DNA of 64,000 nt, from assembly GCA_944321735.1 (NCBI GenBank), contig CALUMK010000003.1, forward strand, positions 1-64,000, given 5' to 3'. This stretch comes from an uncultured Bacteroidales bacterium. GTDB lineage: Bacteria > Bacteroidota > Bacteroidia > Bacteroidales > P3. Shown one piece after another: positions 34,854 to 44,391 of this stretch. Position 1 is the first letter of the stretch, and every line of letters begins with the position of its first letter. The translations under genes and the position numbers were made by a program. The notes under the pieces were generated by a model. That model was not told where the DNA came from and ran no database searches. It saw nothing but the letters and a program-made list of their open reading frames with translations.

Positions 34854-36008
34854 TTATTTAATAGCATGGTTCAGCACCTTACCATACACTTTCAATATCT
34901 TTGCACCATAATTTTCAATCGAAAAATTCTCACGAGCAAACTGTTGGGCATATAGGATAATGTCTTGATGGTCGGCCTGAGTAGCTTTTTGCATTGTAGC
35001 CACACAACCGTCCATATTGTTAAACAGAAACCCGGTCTTACCATCAAACACGAAGTCCTTAGTACCGCCCGAATTGCGGCCGATGACCAAGCAGCCATAG
35101 AACATGGCTTCGACGGAAACACGTCCCAAACCTTCGTTCTCGGAACACATCAGAAATGCCGTTGCACAGCTCATGTATTCTTTCACTTTGTCGGTACGTC
35201 CAAGAAACTCTACTGCATCTGATATGCCTGTGTTTGACACGATTTGGTTCAATTTAACCATATACTTGGGATGTGCTTCACCGATAATTTTCAGTTTATA
35301 CCCTTTAGTAGCCAATCCTGACTTGGCAAAAGCAGAAATGGCAAAGCTGCAACCTTTCTGTTCAGTCAGGAAACCAGCACAAAACAAGAAGTATTTTTCC
35401 TTGGGCATTACGAGGCAAATGTCGTCCATACTTCGCACGGCATCCGATATGACATAAGCATTCTTGCTATCTAATGGGACATAGTGCTCGAGTACAGTTT
35501 GGGTTATGCCTATCACAGCGTCGGTGTGCTTCACCAAGTGACGATACTTATCCCATCCCCTTAGTGGCATCCACCCAAAAGCTAAGTCCATAAACCCTCG
35601 TAAATGCCACACACATTTAGCATCCAAAGCCTGTGCTATGTCGCAGCCCACTGACATAACCGTGTTATTGATATGCACGATATCTATCTTCTTGCCCTTT
35701 AATATTTGTGCAACAGTTTCGGCACATTTACGATTCTTCCTATAGAACATCAAGTGGTTAGGGATATATTTAAGGGCATATTTTATATATTGGTGTAGCT
35801 TAACAGGTTTGCTAACCAAGTCTTCCTTAAAGTCGCACACAATACATTCCACTCCATTACTTGTGAAATAGTCATATACGCATCCCTTGGTTTGAACCAT
35901 AACAATAGGATTGACATATTCTCGGACTGAACGTATCAAGTCCATCAAGGAATAAGTGGCTCCGTCAAAGTTCTTAGAGGCAAATGTTACATATAATACA
36001 TTTATCAT
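34854..36008 (-). CDS. Glycosyltransferase family 4
   Basis: A 384-residue GT-B enzyme. The acceptor domain has DIVHINNTVMSVG and WHLRGFMDLAFG. The donor domain has LFCAGFLTEQKGCSFAISAF, VEFLGRTDKVKEYM and the EX7E-type ENEGLGRVSVEAMFYGCLVIG. It is separated by 15 bases from the next upstream glycosyltransferase and 23 from the downstream pyruvyltransferase. Confidence 0.9.
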   Translation of the reverse strand: MINVLYVTFASKNFDGATYSLMDLIRSVREYVNPIVMVQTKGCVYDYFTSNGVECIVCDFKEDLVSKPVKLHQYIKYALKYIPNHLMFYRKNRKCAETVAQILKGKKIDIVHINNTVMSVGCDIAQALDAKCVWHLRGFMDLAFGWMPLRGWDKYRHLVKHTDAVIGITQTVLEHYVPLDSKNAYVISDAVRSMDDICLVMPKEKYFLFCAGFLTEQKGCSFAISAFAKSGLATKGYKLKIIGEAHPKYMVKLNQIVSNTGISDAVEFLGRTDKVKEYMSCATAFLMCSENEGLGRVSVEAMFYGCLVIGRNSGGTKDFVFDGKTGFLFNNMDGCVATMQKATQADHQDIILYAQQFARENFSIENYGAKILKVYGKVLNHAIK

Positions 36009-36023
36009 CTTATTTATCTGATT

Positions 36024-37220
36024 TTATTGCTTTGTTTCCGATAGTAAATTCCACCACTTTTCGGCAACTTTCTCTTGTGAAAACCGTTGTGACGATACTA
36101 TAGCTTGCCTTGCCATGCGTTGCCTTTCCGCATCATTTCGCATTAGGTCGAGCATACGATTTATGTATACATCCACATTACCCTCCTTGACCACAACTCC
36201 GTCCTGACCATTGGTGATAATCTCACGCAAGGAAGCGTAAGTGTCGAATGCTATGGGTACTACACCCATCTGCTGCGCTTCGGTGAGCGTCAATCCCCAC
36301 GACTCGCTCCGAGATGTCATCATAAAGAGCGAAGCCTCTTTATAATATGGTAGAGGATTCTGATGCCCTTCGAAAGTCACATTGGGGATTTTTCCGTTTT
36401 CTATCATTCGTTGATACATTGGCATATCCTTGCCTGTACCCACAATTTTCAACTGCCACCCATTTGCATCTGTGTGCTTTTTTACATTTGCCCATATTTT
36501 CAGAGCTAATGAGAGCCGTTTGTGAACTTCCTCTATTCGTGAAACAATGAGTATAACAGGCTTTTTCTCCGCAATCTCATTTATTGGAAAAAACTCATTA
36601 AAAGACAGACTGTTGGGGATAATCAAAAACTTTTTGTTGTCATTAAACCGACCGAACTGTTGGTACGCTTCGATAAACCCTTTACTAAGCAGCACCACGC
36701 TGTGCGCATTGAAGTAAGCCTCACGATAAGTTCTCCGCAAAGTTTCCACGTATTTATGTTTGGAATATGGATAGAACACTAAATCGAACAACCATTTACA
36801 TTTTCTGCGCAAAGACATCTTCTCATGCCTTTTAGCCCAATGTTCACGTAGCGACATGTACAACGTTTCAGCCCCTGGTTCGTAATGATGGGCAAGTATG
36901 ACTTTACATCCTGTCCCGGTTGCCGCTAGGCATAGAAGTTTCACATGAATAAAGATTCCTTGGTCAATGATATAATCAATGCGGTTATTTACAATTATCT
37001 TGCGTAATGTTTCTGCATCTTGTTGATAGTCACGCCCTGCCTGCCATTGAAACTCCGCCACAAAGCAATTTTCTCGTTCTGTATGTTCTTCAGCTTCATA
37101 CAGAGAAAAACAGCGGCAACCATACAGCTGGGTCAACGCGGAAGCTAAAGATACAGTAGTCCGTTCAGTTCCCCCCCTTGTAGCATACACCTTCCCATGT
37201 GTATAAAACAGAATGTTCAT
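36024..37220 (-). CDS. Glycosyltransferase family 4
   Basis: A 398-residue GT-B enzyme. It begins MNILFYTHGKVYATRGGTERTTVSLASAL, the usual acceptor-domain start. The donor half has IVSRIEEVHKRLSLALKIW, VTFEGHQNPLPYY and the EX7E-type SESWGLTLTEAQQMGVVPIAF. Its ATG overlaps the stop of the upstream pyruvyltransferase as ATGA. Confidence 0.9.
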   Translation of the reverse strand: MNILFYTHGKVYATRGGTERTTVSLASALTQLYGCRCFSLYEAEEHTERENCFVAEFQWQAGRDYQQDAETLRKIIVNNRIDYIIDQGIFIHVKLLCLAATGTGCKVILAHHYEPGAETLYMSLREHWAKRHEKMSLRRKCKWLFDLVFYPYSKHKYVETLRRTYREAYFNAHSVVLLSKGFIEAYQQFGRFNDNKKFLIIPNSLSFNEFFPINEIAEKKPVILIVSRIEEVHKRLSLALKIWANVKKHTDANGWQLKIVGTGKDMPMYQRMIENGKIPNVTFEGHQNPLPYYKEASLFMMTSRSESWGLTLTEAQQMGVVPIAFDTYASLREIITNGQDGVVVKEGNVDVYINRMLDLMRNDAERQRMARQAIVSSQRFSQEKVAEKWWNLLSETKQ

Positions 37221-38107
37221 AAATATTTCAGCATTTTGAGTTTGAATGGGCAGGCATTCAGTAGCAGCCGCAAATCAATGGAGCCATGCACCCATTTTGT
37301 GATTTCTTTGTTGATAGCATCCATGGGTATTTCTACCCCATGAATGGAAATGGGTTTTTCTCTGTCACGATGTATAGACATAAAAAAATCATGGAACTTG
37401 AAATGCCCTCCGATTAGTGGTTTGCCAAATTCAATCCATACATTCGGCACATGGTATGCTTCTGCTAAGATAAGTCCATGAAGCGATGACGATAGAATAG
37501 ATTTGCACTCACACACTTGATCAATAATGTCGTGCCAATGGGTGTATTCCCCCAAGTTGATAATCCGTGCATCTGCGCATTCACTGATGCGTTTTCCATT
37601 GAGGCACAAATTAGCAACAAACGCTTGATTGGAAACATGGGATATGATGCCGTACTTATAACGTTTTTGTTTGTCGGGCTGGTAGTAGAGTGGAATCAGC
37701 AAAGCCGGGTCACCATAAATTTCAGGGCATTCCACCCCCTCATCAAGCAATTTCTCTCGTGTGAGAGGCCCACGTACTGCATGAACTTTCCTCGGCTTTA
37801 CCCTCAAAGGTTTGCTTCCATCTATAATGCCAGCTCCCCACACGTCGGTATGGGAACGGCAAAGCATATCAATAGTAGAACCGATTACCAAATAGTTCCG
37901 AAGTTTTAATCTGAATGCCAGGGAAGTGCGATTGAAAAGCACCAACGGACGCCTAACTATTTCTCGCAAGAAATAATAGTTGATGTCATCCCCCCAGTTT
38001 TCATGTTTCACTCGTTTATCACCATCATAATACACAAATGCATTAATGATGATCGGGCGAAATAACAATTTAAGGTGTTCAGAAATTACAATTGCAAGTT
38101 TACTCAT
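37217..38107 (-). CDS. Polysaccharide pyruvyl transferase family protein (second)
   Basis: A 296-residue member of the pyruvyltransferase family, shorter than the first copy and not closely similar to it. It has NWGDDINYYFLREI near the start, HAVRGPLTREKLLDEGVECPEIYGDPALLIPL in the middle, and SILSSSLHGLILAEAYHVPNVWIEF, typical of ExoV/WcaK-like enzymes. It overlaps the flippase gene by 8 bases. Some family members may instead be sugar-modifying enzymes of other kinds, so pyruvylation is inferred. Confidence 0.86.
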   Translation of the reverse strand: MSKLAIVISEHLKLLFRPIIINAFVYYDGDKRVKHENWGDDINYYFLREIVRRPLVLFNRTSLAFRLKLRNYLVIGSTIDMLCRSHTDVWGAGIIDGSKPLRVKPRKVHAVRGPLTREKLLDEGVECPEIYGDPALLIPLYYQPDKQKRYKYGIISHVSNQAFVANLCLNGKRISECADARIINLGEYTHWHDIIDQVCECKSILSSSLHGLILAEAYHVPNVWIEFGKPLIGGHFKFHDFFMSIHRDREKPISIHGVEIPMDAINKEITKWVHGSIDLRLLLNACPFKLKMLKYL

Positions 38108-39638
38108 GGGGGCGATGCCTTAAATTGGTAATTTTCTCCCGTAATAATTGTCGCTCAGAAGCATTTATGCCTGTTGTTAAAATGGCCGTGCCTGTAAAAG
38201 CCAGTGTCAAAACAATTATTATCGCTGTTTTCAATATTCCTCCGTTGGGCGTGACGCAGAATAATATTACAGAAGTACAAGCGGCGAGAAAAAAGACTGA
38301 GCCAACTGGTAAAAGTACCTTGCGTGCATACGATGCAAAAGAGAACGATACCATCCGGCCTACAATTACAATCCGCGAGATAAGTGCCATCACGGCAACA
38401 ATCAAATGAACAATGAAAACCATTTCTGGATTTCCGCCTAATTTGAGCGCTACGTATGCTATCGGAAGTATGAGGAGCATGAGTCCACCAACAACACTTT
38501 GGTAAATTTTTACACGTCCAACTGCTTGTGAGGAGATCATCAAAGGATTGGACAAAGCGTCTATAAGCAGGATGCATAGCATCAACCGGGTAAACCAAAC
38601 CGTGTGGTCGGGTACTATTTTCAGCCATAACGTCAGAATCGTTTGCGTCTCTACCATAATAGGCAATGCGATAAGCAATAATAAAAAGAAAGAATACTTA
38701 CTGCTTGCGAAGATGAGTGAATGCATACGGTGCAAGTCGCCAACGGCATAACTCTTGGTGATTTGCGGATTCAATGCCATCTGGAAATTACTTACAAACC
38801 CTGTTACCACTCCTTGAATCGTAACCGAAATTGCACGGGCTGCGTTTACTGCAGGGCCAAAGAATATATTCAAAAGTACGTTTAAACCTTGGGTATAAAA
38901 TACGCCGGCAATGTTTCCAAATAAACTCCAGCCTGCGATATTGGTCATCTCCCGGAACAATTTTTTGTTAAATATCAATTTTACTCGTGTTTCAGCAAAG
39001 TGACGTTTGCAGTATATGCCATATATCAATCTGTCAAGAAGTGAAATGCCAAAAAGCAAGGCTGCATAGAATATCAGTTTATCAGATGAAATTATTTTGA
39101 GCAATAATACTGTTATGAGCTTTAGTATTGTATCAAGAATCGAGATGTATGCGAATGCCGACATCTTTTCATGGGCAATTATCGCCGCATTGTAGGGAAT
39201 CGAAACAATGGATACGAACATCGTCAATATGGAAAACTGATAAACCCAAATAGCCGCTGAAAATCTTTCTTCTGGGATAACCAATTTGTTACAAACGAAC
39301 CAAAGCCCAACTGTTTCAGCTGCAATAACAATTAATGCCGCAATGGCAATATGAATGATAGCAGCGGTTGAGAATGTGGTTATTTGCCTTTCCCTGTTTC
39401 CACGCGCAAGCTCGAATGTGATAAAACGTTGTGTTGCTGTTGCCATGGCTCCATTCAAGAATGAAAAAAAAGCCACAAAGCCTCCCACTACATTGTAGAT
39501 GCCATAATCTTCTACTCCAAGCGTATTTAATACAATTCTACTGGTGTACAATCCTACGCAGAGGATAAAAATCATTCTCAAATATAGGATGAGAGTATTT
39601 TTAGCTATCCGCTTATTTGAAGATGTAGAATCCGGCAT
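38100..39638 (-). CDS. Wzx-type polysaccharide flippase
   Basis: A 512-residue MATE/PST-like membrane protein with about 12-14 hydrophobic helices. It begins with the family landmark NTLILYLRMIFILCVGLYTSRIVLNTLGVEDYGIYNVVGGFVAFFSF, broken here only for description. It moves the lipid-linked repeat unit across the inner membrane to the Wzy polymerase. It reads 19 bases after the acyltransferase. Confidence 0.9.
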   Translation of the reverse strand: MPDSTSSNKRIAKNTLILYLRMIFILCVGLYTSRIVLNTLGVEDYGIYNVVGGFVAFFSFLNGAMATATQRFITFELARGNRERQITTFSTAAIIHIAIAALIVIAAETVGLWFVCNKLVIPEERFSAAIWVYQFSILTMFVSIVSIPYNAAIIAHEKMSAFAYISILDTILKLITVLLLKIISSDKLIFYAALLFGISLLDRLIYGIYCKRHFAETRVKLIFNKKLFREMTNIAGWSLFGNIAGVFYTQGLNVLLNIFFGPAVNAARAISVTIQGVVTGFVSNFQMALNPQITKSYAVGDLHRMHSLIFASSKYSFFLLLLIALPIMVETQTILTLWLKIVPDHTVWFTRLMLCILLIDALSNPLMISSQAVGRVKIYQSVVGGLMLLILPIAYVALKLGGNPEMVFIVHLIVAVMALISRIVIVGRMVSFSFASYARKVLLPVGSVFFLAACTSVILFCVTPNGGILKTAIIIVLTLAFTGTAILTTGINASERQLLREKITNLRHRPHE

Positions 39639-39657
39639 GAAATGATTATTAGTATAG

Positions 39658-40623
39658 TTATTTTGATTTCTCTCCTATGATAACGCCCAATCCTAATTTT
39701 CTGACCGATACGGTCAATAAAATAGAAAGTGTTAGGCTTGTGACAAATACTGCTATGGATAGCAGGTATGGGTTGATTTGATAAGGGGCTGCTATAAATT
39801 CCAGCCAATAAATAATCATGGCATGGAACAAATAGATTCCAAATGAATTTGGTGCTATCCACTGATACAGTTTAGTCTCTTCTATTTTTATTGTTCGCAC
39901 GGAGAGGAGGTAGAATATCGCAACGCCTATAATTGCATTGAATAATTTTAGCATATTGGAGGGGATAAAATCTGGCATTACCATATTAAATCCTAATCCG
40001 CATAAGGCTGCCATAACAACATATTTGAATACTGGCTTATAAATCGTGAATAAGTACCCCAAAGTAAACCAAATGAGATATTCCTCTACATTTCTAATCT
40101 GGAAGTACGTAATGTTCATGGGGAAACTATAGATTAGCAGGGCTAATATGCTTGTTGTCCATATTGGTATATGTAATTTATTGCATATCTTGCGCAGTAC
40201 GAAGAATACAAGAAATAGCAAGAACAATGTCATTACGAACCACAAGTGCCTTGGGTCTAAGGCAAGAATGAAACCATCAATAAAGTAATGTACAGGATCA
40301 CGAAATCCCAGCAGAACCATTGTGGGGTAAACCATAAATAGTCCAAATGCAAAAAATGGAAGAAGCAATCTTTTGGCTTTGTTCTTAAACAGTTGCATAA
40401 ATGTCATTGGTTTCTGCTTCACCTCCAATTGATAAGAGAATATACAGCCACTGGCAAAGAAGAACAAAGGCATGTGGAAAGAATAAATAATGTCTTTCAC
40501 TAAATTCAACGTAGTAGATGGCAGATTGGGAGTAATTATCGACATTGGCGAATAGCTGAAAGTTACATGCCCCAACACGACCAACAGAATACCATAAAAT
40601 TTTAAGATACTAACATCTTTCAT
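39658..40623 (-). CDS. Acyltransferase family 3 membrane protein
   Basis: A 321-residue membrane protein with about ten hydrophobic helices and the family 3 acyltransferase start: ILKFYGILLVVLGHVTFSY with the conserved histidine, then YSFHMPLFFFASGCIFSYQ. It probably O-acylates the glycan, distinct from the paralogue at 30,321. A 305-base gap with alternative hairpins separates it from ptuB upstream. Confidence 0.88.
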   Translation of the reverse strand: MKDVSILKFYGILLVVLGHVTFSYSPMSIITPNLPSTTLNLVKDIIYSFHMPLFFFASGCIFSYQLEVKQKPMTFMQLFKNKAKRLLLPFFAFGLFMVYPTMVLLGFRDPVHYFIDGFILALDPRHLWFVMTLFLLFLVFFVLRKICNKLHIPIWTTSILALLIYSFPMNITYFQIRNVEEYLIWFTLGYLFTIYKPVFKYVVMAALCGLGFNMVMPDFIPSNMLKLFNAIIGVAIFYLLSVRTIKIEETKLYQWIAPNSFGIYLFHAMIIYWLEFIAAPYQINPYLLSIAVFVTSLTLSILLTVSVRKLGLGVIIGEKSK

Positions 40624-40928
40624 ACGATGTAGTTCGTTTCAAAAGTGGCAATACAACTCAATTAACAGAATTCGATTTGTTCATGTAGGCATATATGCGA
40701 TAGCCTCGGAATATTTGATATCATTGCCTCTATAAATTGAGGCATCAAAATTTGCCTATATGACATTTGATTTGTAAACGCTCAATTTAGGGCGTCCTCT
40801 TTTGAAAGGGCACTAAGCAGTGCCCTAAACTGAGTTGTGTTAAAAAATCGTTTTAAGAATTACATAGTTTGTGGCCAAGGCGATTTTGGGAGGGACAATG
40901 ATGCCTAAAGTCCCCTTCAAGATGTTTT
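40624..40928. other. Intergenic region with mutually exclusive hairpins
   Basis: Between ptuB and the acyltransferase. A perfect 8-bp stem lies at 40,807-40,826 (AGGGCACT with AGTGCCCT). One of its arms can instead pair with 40,781-40,794 through CTCA-TTTAGGGC/GCCCTAAA-TGAG, matching at 12 of 14 positions. A third small hairpin (TGCCTC/GAGGCA) lies at 40,725-40,744. On the minus strand the first stem is followed by only a weak U-run. This could be an attenuator or the boundary of the inserted ptuAB module. No gene is seen. Confidence 0.5.
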
Positions 40929-41630
40929 CTATTTTTTCTTCGCCATGAAGAAGAGGAGCATGTCTATATATCTCGGATAAGTTTTAGCTTGCTCAAACTC
41001 ACGCATTTTCTCATTGACTTTTTCTTTAGATAAATGGCTAATCACACGAACCAAGGCATCAACGTCCCTTTTTCTGTCTTCTTTCAAGAAATGACAGTTA
41101 AGGTTTAAGACATTGATGACTTCCATCGCGTCCTTTACATCTCCGCTCAAATTCGCTTCATGATTCAGATAGTCAGCCCAACTATTGTAATCCCCATTGG
41201 GAATGATTTCTCCAAGGATGTTGTACCTGAAAAATGAAGAACAATTTTCTTCTTGGATAAAGCCACGAATCAGCTTGTCTTCCTTCGCTTCCCCACAATG
41301 GCGTTTCTCCCGTTCTTTCTTTTTAAGCCCACGTGAGTCTATGCAACAGGCATACAAATTGGAATAATCCATTTGCTTCTCAAAATCACCATGCCCTCCG
41401 TATTCCGGTATCAAGTGTTCATTATGACTACCCCCAACCTTATTGCCTTGAAAATGATCCAGTCGCTGCTGACAATAACAGCAAACATGATGTTGCTCCG
41501 CCCTAAGCACTTCGTTTAACTCCGCCTTCTTGTCAAAGTCATTATACACAAGATTTTGCCCTGCTTGATGACGCAGTTTCTTCCAACTCGTCATAGACTC
41601 AGGCTCGTTTCCCTTCTTGATATACCGCAT
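40929..41630 (-). CDS. ptuB: Septu defence HNH nuclease PtuB
   Basis: A 233-residue protein of the TIGR02646/PtuB family of HNH nucleases. It has a zinc-binding CCYC at 50-53, the HNH core S68-H-N-E-H-L-I-P75 with the conserved EH, and NLYACC at 91-96. In Septu systems, and in retron Ec78, PtuB is the DNA-cutting effector controlled by the ATPase PtuA. It lies 15 bases downstream of ptuA. No reverse transcriptase is present, so this is Septu rather than a retron. Confidence 0.85.
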   Translation of the reverse strand: MRYIKKGNEPESMTSWKKLRHQAGQNLVYNDFDKKAELNEVLRAEQHHVCCYCQQRLDHFQGNKVGGSHNEHLIPEYGGHGDFEKQMDYSNLYACCIDSRGLKKKEREKRHCGEAKEDKLIRGFIQEENCSSFFRYNILGEIIPNGDYNSWADYLNHEANLSGDVKDAMEVINVLNLNCHFLKEDRKRDVDALVRVISHLSKEKVNEKMREFEQAKTYPRYIDMLLFFMAKKK

Positions 41631-41645
41631 AGCAAGCCTCTTTCC

Positions 41646-42905
41646 TTAAAAGAAGCTGAGCATCATGTCAGCACGTTGCAACTCCGTATGGTTTTGCCCC
41701 AATTGACGCTCAAGTTGTTCCCGTAACGACAAAGCAGGCAGTTCTTTCCCCATCCCTTTTTCTATCAAGAGAAAATATTCAGTCAGCGCACGCTTAATGT
41801 CATCATCCATCTCGGACGTTCCCATCTCGTTGAGGATATAATTCGCGTCCTTTCCTGTCTGCAAAGGGAAGTCGTAAATCTGATTGTCCTTAATGGTGAA
41901 AATTTTCCCGTCCCGTAACGAGCCAATCACCAAAGGCGCATGCGTAGTCACGATAAACTGAATGTGGGGGAATGCGGCCTGCAAGTCTTTCACCACCCGC
42001 TTTTGCCATGCGGGATGAAGGTGCAAATCTATTTCGTCTATCAAGACAACGCCAGAAGTAAGCAAGGCGGCTTCCTTGCCCAAATGCGGATTGAGCAGAT
42101 AGCAGCGGAACGCCATCTCCATCACCAAAGCCAACATGGATCGCACTCCATCGGAGAGGAGATGGAACGGCATACCCTGATGTGTGTCGTGCTGGATAAG
42201 CAAGAGTTCCTGATGCTTGATGTCAAACATCAAGTCATCGCAGTCAATGCATTTCTTCACTGCCTCATTCACCGCTTGCAGAATGACGGAAGGAGTGTCA
42301 TGCTGCAAAGCGGACAATGTTTCCGTATAATACAGGTCGAGGAAGAACTTGATGTTGGTCAATGGATCCAAGGCGTTATAATATCCGCGCAAGCGACTGC
42401 CGTCTGGCTCCACCCCGACATCTTTCTTCTCTTTCTTAAATCGGTCTGTCGAATAATAAGCCACCAAGGGGATATTATGAATCTCCTTATGTTTGCGTAT
42501 TGCCTCTTGCATACGTACAGAAGCCTCTTTCATCTCTTTCGCGTTGGCGGAACGTGTCGCTCCGCCCTTAGTGGTCAAAGAACGTTCCCACTCTATCTCT
42601 ACCGTACGAGAAGCCCCATCCGCAGAAAAATCCTCTATCATGCCTTTCGAAGAAATGACCACGGGATATTGCTGCTCCAACCTTGACAAGCGCACATCGT
42701 CTTGCGAAATACCCGGACTCGCTATCTTGTCTTTGTATTTATCCACACCCAAAAACAAAGACCCTATAGCTATACGCAGGGCTTCCAGTGCCGAAGACTT
42801 TCCTGTGCCATTGATTCCCACAAAGATATTGAAGCGGGGATGGAACTCTATATCCACGTCCTCGTAACAACGGAAATTCTTTAAATGTATCTGGTTGATA
42901 TGCAT
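41646..42905 (-). CDS. ptuA: Septu defence ATPase PtuA
   Basis: A 419-residue RecF/SMC-like AAA ATPase. It begins IHLKNFRCYEDVDIEF, with Walker A GINGTGKSS at 30-38. Walker B and the following loop lie at about 285-300 (GVVLIDEIDLHLHPAWQ), and IVTTHAPLVIGS contains the switch histidine. A helical insert fills the middle. PtuA binds ATP and holds PtuB inactive until phage infection lowers nucleotide levels, according to work on related systems. The partner directly follows, which makes the call firm. A TACTTTTG box lies about 30 bases upstream of the ATG. Confidence 0.87.
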   Translation of the reverse strand: MHINQIHLKNFRCYEDVDIEFHPRFNIFVGINGTGKSSALEALRIAIGSLFLGVDKYKDKIASPGISQDDVRLSRLEQQYPVVISSKGMIEDFSADGASRTVEIEWERSLTTKGGATRSANAKEMKEASVRMQEAIRKHKEIHNIPLVAYYSTDRFKKEKKDVGVEPDGSRLRGYYNALDPLTNIKFFLDLYYTETLSALQHDTPSVILQAVNEAVKKCIDCDDLMFDIKHQELLLIQHDTHQGMPFHLLSDGVRSMLALVMEMAFRCYLLNPHLGKEAALLTSGVVLIDEIDLHLHPAWQKRVVKDLQAAFPHIQFIVTTHAPLVIGSLRDGKIFTIKDNQIYDFPLQTGKDANYILNEMGTSEMDDDIKRALTEYFLLIEKGMGKELPALSLREQLERQLGQNHTELQRADMMLSFF

Positions 42906-42931
42906 ATCGCAGCTTCTATGTGGTATATATG

Positions 42932-42939
42932 CAAAAGTA
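42932..42939 (-). promoter_or_regulatory. Candidate -7 box for ptuAB
   Basis: The minus strand reads TACTTTTG, a full TAnnTTTG match, 27 bases before the ptuA ATG. The -33 region has no TTTG. If used, ptuAB could be transcribed independently of the polysaccharide operon. Confidence 0.45.
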
Positions 42940-43036
42940 AGAAAAAATCTGCCCCCCTGTTCTTTTCATTGATTGCACATAATATCAAGATGCAGATTCA
43001 CTTCATTCCCGTCTGCGTCTTTATGGCATGGCAACG

Positions 43037-44293
43037 TCAATCCCGCCGGAAGATATCCCTCGTATACACCTTATTTATTATATCATCCAGACAAGCATCA
43101 TACCGATTAGCAATAATCGCCTGGCTTTGTTCCTTGAATGCCTGCAAATTATTCACCACTCGGCTGCCGAAGAACGTGCTGCCATCCTCCAAAGTGGGTT
43201 CATAGATAATGACTTCCGCTCCTTTGGCCTTGATGCGCTTCATCACGCCCTGAATGCTGCTTTGCCGGAAATTATCACTGTTGGACTTCATGGTCAACCG
43301 ATAAACGCCTATGACACACTTTTTTTCCTCGGCAGGGTTGAAGTCGCCCCGGTTATAATAATCATAGTATCCTGCCATGCGGAGCACCCGGTCGGCAATG
43401 AAATCCTTACGGGTACGGTTGCTGTCCACAATGGCCTGTATCAAGTTTTCAGGGACGTCCGCGTAATTGGCGAGCAACTGTTTGGTGTCTTTAGGCAGGC
43501 AATAGCCGCCATATCCGAATGAAGGGTTGTTGTATTGTGTTCCAATGCGAGGATCAAGACATACGCCATTGATAATAGCCTTGGAATCCAATCCCTTTAT
43601 TTCGGCGTATGTATCTAACTCATTGAAATAAGACACGCGCAGAGCCAAGTACGTATTTGCAAAGAGTTTCACGGCTTCGGCTTCGGTCAGTCCCATGAAC
43701 AGCGTGTCAATATCTTGCTTGATAGCCCCCTCTTGCAGCAAGGAGGCGAAAACATGCGCTGCCTCGTCTAAACGATTGTCTCCTTCAGGGCGGCCTACGA
43801 TGATACGGCTAGGGTAAAGGTTGTCATACAGTGCCTTGCTTTCGCGAAGGAATTCCGGAGAGAAGATGACGTTCTCCGTATTCAGTTTCTTGCGTACACT
43901 TTCGGTGTATCCTACGGGTATGGTACTTTTAATGACCATGATGGCATTCGGGTTGACATTCTTCACCATCTCGATTACTTCCTCTACATGGCTTGTGTCA
44001 AAATAATTCTTGAGCGGGTCATAGTTGGTGGGAGTGGCAATCACCACAAAATCAGCATCGGCGTACGCCGTGGCACCATCCAACGTGGCTGTCAATTTCA
44101 AGGGCTTTTCTGCCAGATACTTCTCAATGTATTCGTCTTGGATGGGAGATGTCCGCTGGTTGAGCAATTTTACTTTTTCGGGAATTACATCCACGGCTGT
44201 CACTTGGTGATGTTGTGCCAAGAGCGTAGCGATGGAAAGCCCGACATAGCCGGTACCGGCTACGGCAATCTTGATTTCTTTCTTATCTTGCAT
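43037..44293 (-). CDS. ugd: UDP-glucose 6-dehydrogenase
   Basis: A 418-residue enzyme close in sequence to E. coli Ugd: [29 protein letters not shown] at the start, [21 protein letters not shown], and the catalytic cysteine in [15 protein letters not shown]. It oxidises UDP-glucose to UDP-glucuronate with NAD+, supplying an acidic sugar to the polysaccharide. The frame is open 44 codons further upstream, but the ATG at 44,293 aligns with the family. The upstream AAA/PD-(D/E)XK gene ends 98 bases before it. Confidence 0.93.
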   Translation of the reverse strand: MQDKKEIKIAVAGTGYVGLSIATLLAQHHQVTAVDVIPEKVKLLNQRTSPIQDEYIEKYLAEKPLKLTATLDGATAYADADFVVIATPTNYDPLKNYFDTSHVEEVIEMVKNVNPNAIMVIKSTIPVGYTESVRKKLNTENVIFSPEFLRESKALYDNLYPSRIIVGRPEGDNRLDEAAHVFASLLQEGAIKQDIDTLFMGLTEAEAVKLFANTYLALRVSYFNELDTYAEIKGLDSKAIINGVCLDPRIGTQYNNPSFGYGGYCLPKDTKQLLANYADVPENLIQAIVDSNRTRKDFIADRVLRMAGYYDYYNRGDFNPAEEKKCVIGVYRLTMKSNSDNFRQSSIQGVMKRIKAKGAEVIIYEPTLEDGSTFFGSRVVNNLQAFKEQSQAIIANRYDACLDDIINKVYTRDIFRRD

Positions 44294-44391
44294 TTGACTA
44301 AGTGGTTGTCGGTTGATTTCCTGTTTGTCAATTATTTGTGTTCCAAAAGCGGCGATTCCCGTTCCTTGGCTTCCGGATGTTGGGGCAACTG

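Noticed and set aside
40929..42905. Retron of the Ec78 type (PtuA and PtuB effectors)
   Set aside because: No reverse transcriptase gene and no msr-msd-like repeat lie on either side; the pair alone fits Septu.
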